Origin: Pseudalkalibacillus hwajinpoensis
Lineage (GTDB): Bacteria > Bacillota > Bacilli > Bacillales > Guptibacillaceae
Length of the DNA: 64,000 bases
Direction: 5' to 3'
Assembly (NCBI RefSeq): GCF_015234585.1
Contig: NZ_JADFCM010000008.1
Coordinates: 186,001-250,000 of the forward strand
Shown here one piece after another: positions 60,218-64,000 of this stretch. Numbering within the stretch: the first letter of the stretch is position 1; each line of letters opens with the position of its first letter. A program made the translations under genes and the position numbers. Under the pieces are notes generated by a model. It worked only from the letters and a program-made list of their open reading frames with translations, ran no database searches and had not been told where the DNA came from.

Positions 60218-61177
60218 TTAGAACAAAACATAGGAAACAACGACATATAATAACGCCATCACGAGTGAAGGAGCAGCATAGCGCCACTGACTTCGGAGTG
60301 TTTGTGGACGTAGAAGCAAGTACATAATCACGATCGTCATTAACAAACCAAGTCCTGCAATGAAGATATGAGACAGATCAACTGCAGCTAGAATCGGTCC
60401 TTTTCGATAGAGAACATCAGTCAGGGCTAATAGCTGAATGTTAAAGAGATTGCTTCCAAGAATCGATCCAATCGCCATATTGTAGTTTGCTAGTTTGAAA
60501 GCAGCAAGCACCGTGACAAGCTCTGGTAAAGAGGTTGAAGCAGCAATGAGAAAGCTACCGACAAAGCTTGCATTCATACCCGTTGCCTCAGCTAGTCTGT
60601 CTCCCGCAATGGATAAAATACTTCCTGATACGAATACAATGAGTGCTGCGACGATAAAGCCAATGACGGCAGTGCGAAGAGAGTAATCTTTTGTAGGTAC
60701 ATCTTCCTGCTCCCCATCGTCGCTTGAAATGTATTTCATTGATAAGACATATAATAAAACAATGACAACCATTTCAATCCCGACACCAAATATGGAAATC
60801 GTTCCTGGAATTAACAGAGAGACGATTAAAATGACGAGGAAAAGGAGACCGACGAGGGCAGATGGGACATTTGCCTTCGTGTTTACCTTCTGAAACAATC
60901 TTCGTCGTCTATAAATTAAGTCCACTACTGCTAAAATTAAAAGGTTAAAAACGTTACTTCCAAGCATGTTACCGACTGCGATATCAGGATTATCGATATA
61001 CACAGCTGTTAAACTCGTTGTTAATTCTGGAAGTGATGTGGCTCCCGCAATTAAGAATGTCCCTACAACAGCTCCACTTAATGAAGATTTCTTACTAATA
61101 ACATCACCGAACTGATTCAGGTAAATAGCGGCACCGACAACTACGGCAGCTGCAAGAAGAAAGATAAGAATGATCAT
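60218..61177 (-). CDS. Cation/Ca2+ antiporter, CaCA family (YrbG-like)
   Basis: About 319 residues from ATG 61177 after GAGAGGAG; the open frame to 61225 runs into the riboswitch terminator. About ten helices in two inverted repeats, each with the alpha motif: GATSLPELTTSLTAVY with MLGSNVFNLLILAVVDL in the first, and AASTSLPELVTVLAAF with ILGSNLFNIQLLALTD in the second. It sits behind a yybP-ykoY manganese riboswitch, so the likely cation is Mn2+ (or Ca2+ with Mn2+ control). The control is strong evidence; substrate is inference. Confidence 0.92.
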   Translation of the reverse strand: MIILIFLLAAAVVVGAAIYLNQFGDVISKKSSLSGAVVGTFLIAGATSLPELTTSLTAVYIDNPDIAVGNMLGSNVFNLLILAVVDLIYRRRRLFQKVNTKANVPSALVGLLFLVILIVSLLIPGTISIFGVGIEMVVIVLLYVLSMKYISSDDGEQEDVPTKDYSLRTAVIGFIVAALIVFVSGSILSIAGDRLAEATGMNASFVGSFLIAASTSLPELVTVLAAFKLANYNMAIGSILGSNLFNIQLLALTDVLYRKGPILAAVDLSHIFIAGLGLLMTIVIMYLLLRPQTLRSQWRYAAPSLVMALLYVVVSYVLF

Positions 61178-61204
61178 GTGTAACTCCTCTCCGCCAGCGC
61201 ATAC

Positions 61205-61332
61205 GAAAAAACCCTGGCACAACAAAATTGTACCAAGGTCTTGCGTACTAAAAAGCTTAGCCCGATGAACCAGGTATCGTAATACCGTATTGATGATTAA
61301 TCAGCCGTTACCGGTCGCTACTCCCCTTGTTA
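61205..61332 (-). promoter_or_regulatory. yybP-ykoY (Mn2+) riboswitch with terminator
   Basis: On the minus strand the transcript starts ACAAGGGGAGTAGC, carries a GGCTGATTAATC arm and ends with GCAAGACCTTGG: the GGGGAGTA and GCAAGACCTT signatures are the conserved parts of the class. A terminator stem CCTTGGTACAA / TTGTGCCAGGG and T-run ends the element (61205-61239). Mn2+ binding to the aptamer should let transcription continue. Confidence 0.9.
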
Positions 61333-61337
61333 CTTTA

Positions 61338-61366
61338 ACTATAGCTCGGTTTAAATTTAAAGTCAA
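61338..61366 (-). promoter_or_regulatory. SigA-type promoter of the Mn2+ riboswitch transcript
   Basis: On the minus strand -35 TTGACT, 17-base spacer, -10 TATAGT. Confidence 0.8.
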
Positions 61367-61422
61367 CGAGAAGGATTGAACATTGTGTGAGTTTAAGAGA
61401 AAAAGAAGGGAGGCAGTTTGGG

Positions 61423-61710
61423 ATGAATCTAAATTTGTTAGTGATTGGCATTTTACTTCTAATTGTTTCTTATTTGGTAGGCGTATTGAAACAAACGTGG
61501 TTATTGGCTGGATTTAATGAAAAAGCGATTCGTGATAAAGCTAGGTTAGGAAGGGTGGTAGGCGGAGTTTTTTTACTTCCTTTAGGGATGGTATTCATTG
61601 TTCATAGTTTCATTGCTTATCCGTGTGATCAATGGGTTCTTGTCTTTACTATGATCCTTTTGTTACTGAGCGTTTCTCTGTATATCAATCAGAAATTATT
61701 TGAGGAATAG
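61423..61710 (+). CDS. Three-helix membrane protein, unknown
   Basis: About 95 residues from ATG 61423, nine bases after AAGGGAGG. Helices LNLLVIGILLLIVSYLVGVL, VVGGVFLLPLGMVFIVHSFIA and WVLVFTMILLLLSVSLYI. Between the first two is a charged loop with NEKAIRDKARLGR. Probably a DUF3784-like small membrane protein, but I cannot confirm it. Confidence 0.6.
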   Translation: MNLNLLVIGILLLIVSYLVGVLKQTWLLAGFNEKAIRDKARLGRVVGGVFLLPLGMVFIVHSFIAYPCDQWVLVFTMILLLLSVSLYINQKLFEE

Positions 61711-61819
61711 CGGTTAATAGAGGATAGAACTTCTCTCTTCTCTAATAAAATGATTGAAACTTCTTTCTCACCTCAGTCGTAAAAGAAGAAAGCGTTTTAT
61801 TGAGAGAGGAGGTAGAGAG

Positions 61820-62098
61820 ATGATCGAAGTAATCGTAACGATTATTTTCTCAATCGTCTTTTTAATAGGGATCTATATACAAGTAACGAGAAGAAAACAG
61901 ATGGGTTTAACAGGCTTTAAATCAGCTATTTCCCCGATTTGTTTCTTGATCAGTGCTGCGCTCAATCCTTTAGGATACTGGTTTGGTTTCCTCGGGTTAT
62001 ATAGTTTACTAGGATCGATGCTTTTTCTATTAATAGGAGCTTACTTTGTAAAAGAGATGCAGGTGCCAAAAGCACATGAAAGAGGGGAGAACGTATGA
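61820..62098 (+). CDS. Small membrane protein, unknown
   Basis: About 92 residues from ATG 61820 after GAGGAGGT; a frame from 61754 has no ribosome site. Three hydrophobic helices: VIVTIIFSIVFLIGIYIQV, SAISPICFLISAALNPLGYWF and LLGSMLFLLIGAYFV. Basic loop TRRKQMGL. Followed by two similar small genes that form one transcript. Family not recognised. Confidence 0.6.
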   Translation: MIEVIVTIIFSIVFLIGIYIQVTRRKQMGLTGFKSAISPICFLISAALNPLGYWFGFLGLYSLLGSMLFLLIGAYFVKEMQVPKAHERGENV

Positions 62099-62105
62099 AG
62101 GAAAT

Positions 62106-62282
62106 ATGCTAATGATAACGCTCTTGACGTGACTCACGATGATTAGTTTGTTATCCATATACTACATAAACAAATCACCAGCAGGTATTTCGAAGGAAGT
62201 GATCATGTCTATGGTTGTTGGAGTGATGTTCATGCTAGGAAATAGCATAAGGATAGGCCGTAATGGGGAGGAAAGAGAATGA
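62106..62282 (+). pseudogene. Small membrane protein gene interrupted by an in-frame TGA
   Basis: ATG 62106 follows AAGGA; after eight codons (MLMITLLT) a TGA at 62130-62132 interrupts, then the frame continues LTMISLLSIYYINKSPAGIS and IMSMVVGVMFMLGNSIRIGR to TGA 62280-62282. The stop overlaps the next start as ATGA. A TGG-to-TGA change would explain it; an internal start at ATG 62139 could still make 47 residues. Confidence 0.5.
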
Positions 62283-62524
62283 AAATCATAAGAGTTCTCT
62301 TGTTGAGTGTTATGATTATTGCTGCTAGTAGTATCGCATGGTTAGGGTTTTCTGGTGGGAACGAAAACCTGTTTCGCTTAGTCATCAGCATCACTGTATT
62401 CGCATCACTTTGTTTCTTTTATATAGAAGAAACAAAGAAAAAGCAGCGAAGAGTGACGCTGATTTTCATTGGACTTAGCTTTTTTTCAGTAGTGGTTGGA
62501 ATTGTTCAATTAATGAATAGCTAA
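62279..62524 (+). CDS. Small membrane protein, unknown
   Basis: 81 residues, three hydrophobic segments: IRVLLLSVMIIAASSIAWLGF, LFRLVISITVFASLCFFY and VTLIFIGLSFFSVVVGIVQL. GGGGAGGAAAG precedes the ATG. Last of a row of small membrane-protein genes from 61423. The family is not recognised. Confidence 0.6.
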   Translation: MKIIRVLLLSVMIIAASSIAWLGFSGGNENLFRLVISITVFASLCFFYIEETKKKQRRVTLIFIGLSFFSVVVGIVQLMNS

Positions 62525-62569
62525 CAAGCGTATTAGGTCAGGAGCGTCGCTGTTGGACTCTTTTGTTGT

Positions 62570-63446
62570 CTACTTCACCATCAGATCGATAAATTGTTGC
62601 AGCGGTGGTGAAATCCATTTTCGTTCTTTGTATACAATTTGCGTGTAGAGAGTGATGTTATTCGAATGAAATGGAAGCACGGCAACATGCCCATTTTGAA
62701 TTTCTCGCTCAACCGCTATTCTTGGTAGAAGCGCAATACCGAGTTGATCCGCGACACATTGCTTAATGGCTTCAAGACTACTAAAGGAAATGATCGATTT
62801 CGCTTGTACGTTGGCTTCTTTTAGCCACTTTTCTAGAAGAACTCGATAGGCGCAGCCTTCTTCGGTCAGAATGAGCGTTTCCTCCTCTAATTTCTTTAAA
62901 TCCAATACACCAAGTTTCGTGAAATGATGTTGGGGAGGGGCAATCATGACCATTTCTTCCTGACGTATGGGGATCGTTGTTAGATCAGGATGATGTTGTA
63001 ATTGGTCTAACAAAATAGTGATGTCGTACGTGCCATCTACTGTGCCGCCAATTAAGTTTTGACACTGACCAGATTCAAGTCGGATGCGTAATTCAGGATG
63101 CTTTTCTTTGAGCGTTTTAATATAAGGTGTAATATAATACGCTGCAAGTGTTTCGCCAGTTCCAATGCGAATGGTCCCTTTTAAATTGGCATCAGTTCGA
63201 AGGTGAGCTTTTGCTTCATCTGCAAGCTTTATAATTTCCTTCACGTAATCATAAAGCTGTTCTCCTGATGACGTTAACCTCATTTTCCTTCCAACACGCT
63301 CAAACAGTTTCACGTGATAATAGTCTTCAAGCTTCTTGATTTGAGTCGTTACACTCGACTGAGCATAACCTAGTTCTTCTGCTGTTTGTGTGTAGCTTCC
63401 TGATCGAACGACTTCATTAAAAGTATAAAAGTAATTTAAATCCATC
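62570..63446 (-). CDS. LysR-family regulator (divergent from reductase)
   Basis: About 291 residues from ATG 63446 after ATGGAGGG. N-terminal HTH MDLNYFYTFNEVVRSGSYTQTAEELGYAQSSVTTQIKKLEDYYHVKLFERVGRKMRLT; C-terminal ligand domain with IRIGTGETLAAYYITPYI and DQLGIALLPRIAVE. LysR proteins usually activate a divergent gene, here the flavodoxin-fold reductase at 63563. AT-rich dyad at about 63472-63500 may be its binding site. Confidence 0.9.
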
Positions 63447-63562
63447 AGACCCTCCATTAATAATTTCGATAGTTAGTATCAATTATTATAGATAACGTTG
63501 ATGTTTGTTGCAATGATATACTTCTAAGGAATAGACGCTTCACTGTAAAAGGAGAGTGTAGT

Positions 63563-64000
63563 ATGAAGATTATGGCACTATTAGGGAGTACTCGTGAAAA
63601 TGGAAACTCAGAGTACCTGACAAAAAGAATGCTTGAAGGTACGGACCATACGATAGTTTCTCTTGCAGATAAACATATAAATTCGATTGTCGATGAGAGA
63701 CATTCAGAAGGAGGGTTCTCACCAGTAGAGGATGACTATGACGAGTTACTTGAACTACTGTTAGCCCATGATGTTCTCGTTTTCTCAACACCTCTATATT
63801 GGTATGGAATGAGCGGTCCAATGAAGAATTTCTTTGATCGCTGGTCGCAATATTTACGTGATGAACAATTAAATTTAAAAGAAGAGCTAGCAAAGAAAAA
63901 AGCTTATGTGATCGTTACGGGCGGAAGCAGTGCGAAAATTAAAGGACTTCCTCTTATTCAGCAATTTAGCTATATCTTTGAGTTCGTGAACATGGAGTTC
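63563..64000 (+). CDS. Flavodoxin-fold NAD(P)H-dependent oxidoreductase (5' part)
   Basis: ATG 63563 after AAAAGGAGAG; 146 codons are open to the window end, so the gene is truncated by the edge. MKIMALLGSTRENGNSEYLTKRML is the flavodoxin-like phosphate loop; VLVFSTPLYWYGMSGPMKNFFDRW is the FMN-site signature of NADPH-dependent FMN reductases (YwqN-like). It would reduce quinones or flavins with NADPH. The divergent LysR gene likely controls it. Confidence 0.88.
   Translation, partial: MKIMALLGSTRENGNSEYLTKRMLEGTDHTIVSLADKHINSIVDERHSEGGFSPVEDDYDELLELLLAHDVLVFSTPLYWYGMSGPMKNFFDRWSQYLRDEQLNLKEELAKKKAYVIVTGGSSAKIKGLPLIQQFSYIFEFVNMEF

Overview
The window reads as chromosomal DNA of a Gram-positive, low-GC, spore-forming-type Bacillaceae species. 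The evidence is strong AGGAGG-type ribosome sites, frequent GTG and TTG starts, a T-box leader, a yybP-ykoY leader, and homologues of B. subtilis YcsG, PxpABC, YcsI, PaiAB, AdeR, Ald, YclNOPQ, RsbR, LtaS and YwcJ. No rRNA, tRNA, CRISPR array, insertion sequence or prophage gene was seen. The genus is inference only. Both ends are cut inside genes: a Fis-type regulator tail on the left and a flavodoxin-fold reductase on the right.

Layout. 1-6.7 kb: end of a sigma-54-type regulator, then a tight operon ycsG-pxpB-pxpA-pxpC-accB-accC-ycsI, which is 5-oxoprolinase with its own biotin carrier and biotin carboxylase. 6.7-8.4 kb: small membrane proteins (one broken) and an acetyltransferase. 8.7-15.7 kb: a polyol PTS operon with a PRD regulator, EIIA, two near-identical EIIB copies, EIIC and two zinc dehydrogenases; the order fits a D-arabitol or galactitol system. 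15.8-26.8 kb: D,D-carboxypeptidase, GMP reductase, VOC proteins, small lipoprotein and zinc-ribbon proteins, a YczE/MarR divergon, paiA-paiB, a P-loop kinase, and a methyltransferase preceded by a leader-peptide-like ORF. 26.9-33.7 kb: ald and its PucR-type regulator share TTTGTG-N6-CACAAA palindromes with the region before ppsA (alanine to pyruvate to PEP). A complete T-box leader with specifier CCA (proline) then precedes an MFS exporter.

33.7-48.9 kb: DUF3189 protein, a DHA2 drug exporter, GrpB, a Fur-boxed siderophore uptake system (yclNOPQ type), a secreted lipase, an LtaS-type enzyme, DUF4385, a MarR/MFS divergon with a 16-bp-arm operator, a Bax-inhibitor-like protein and a YjcF-like acetyltransferase. 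48.9-58.5 kb: cytochrome P450 with a TetR-type operator, an FNT channel, a KinB-like sensor kinase, DUF2935, PspC, MerR, an MBL-hydrolase/TetR operon with two operators, and an RsbR-type stressosome protein. 58.7-64 kb: a sigma-region-2-like small protein, a strongly structured orphan leader RNA with its own promoter and terminator before an SDR gene, a Mn2+ (yybP-ykoY) riboswitch before a cation/Ca2+ antiporter, small membrane proteins and a LysR/reductase divergon.

The best candidates for new biology are the T-box controlled MFS exporter, the unassigned structured leader at 59161-59333, the pxp-acc fusion of pathways, the two arrays of degenerate direct repeats with a 20-nt period, and the leader-peptide/hairpin arrangement before the methyltransferase.
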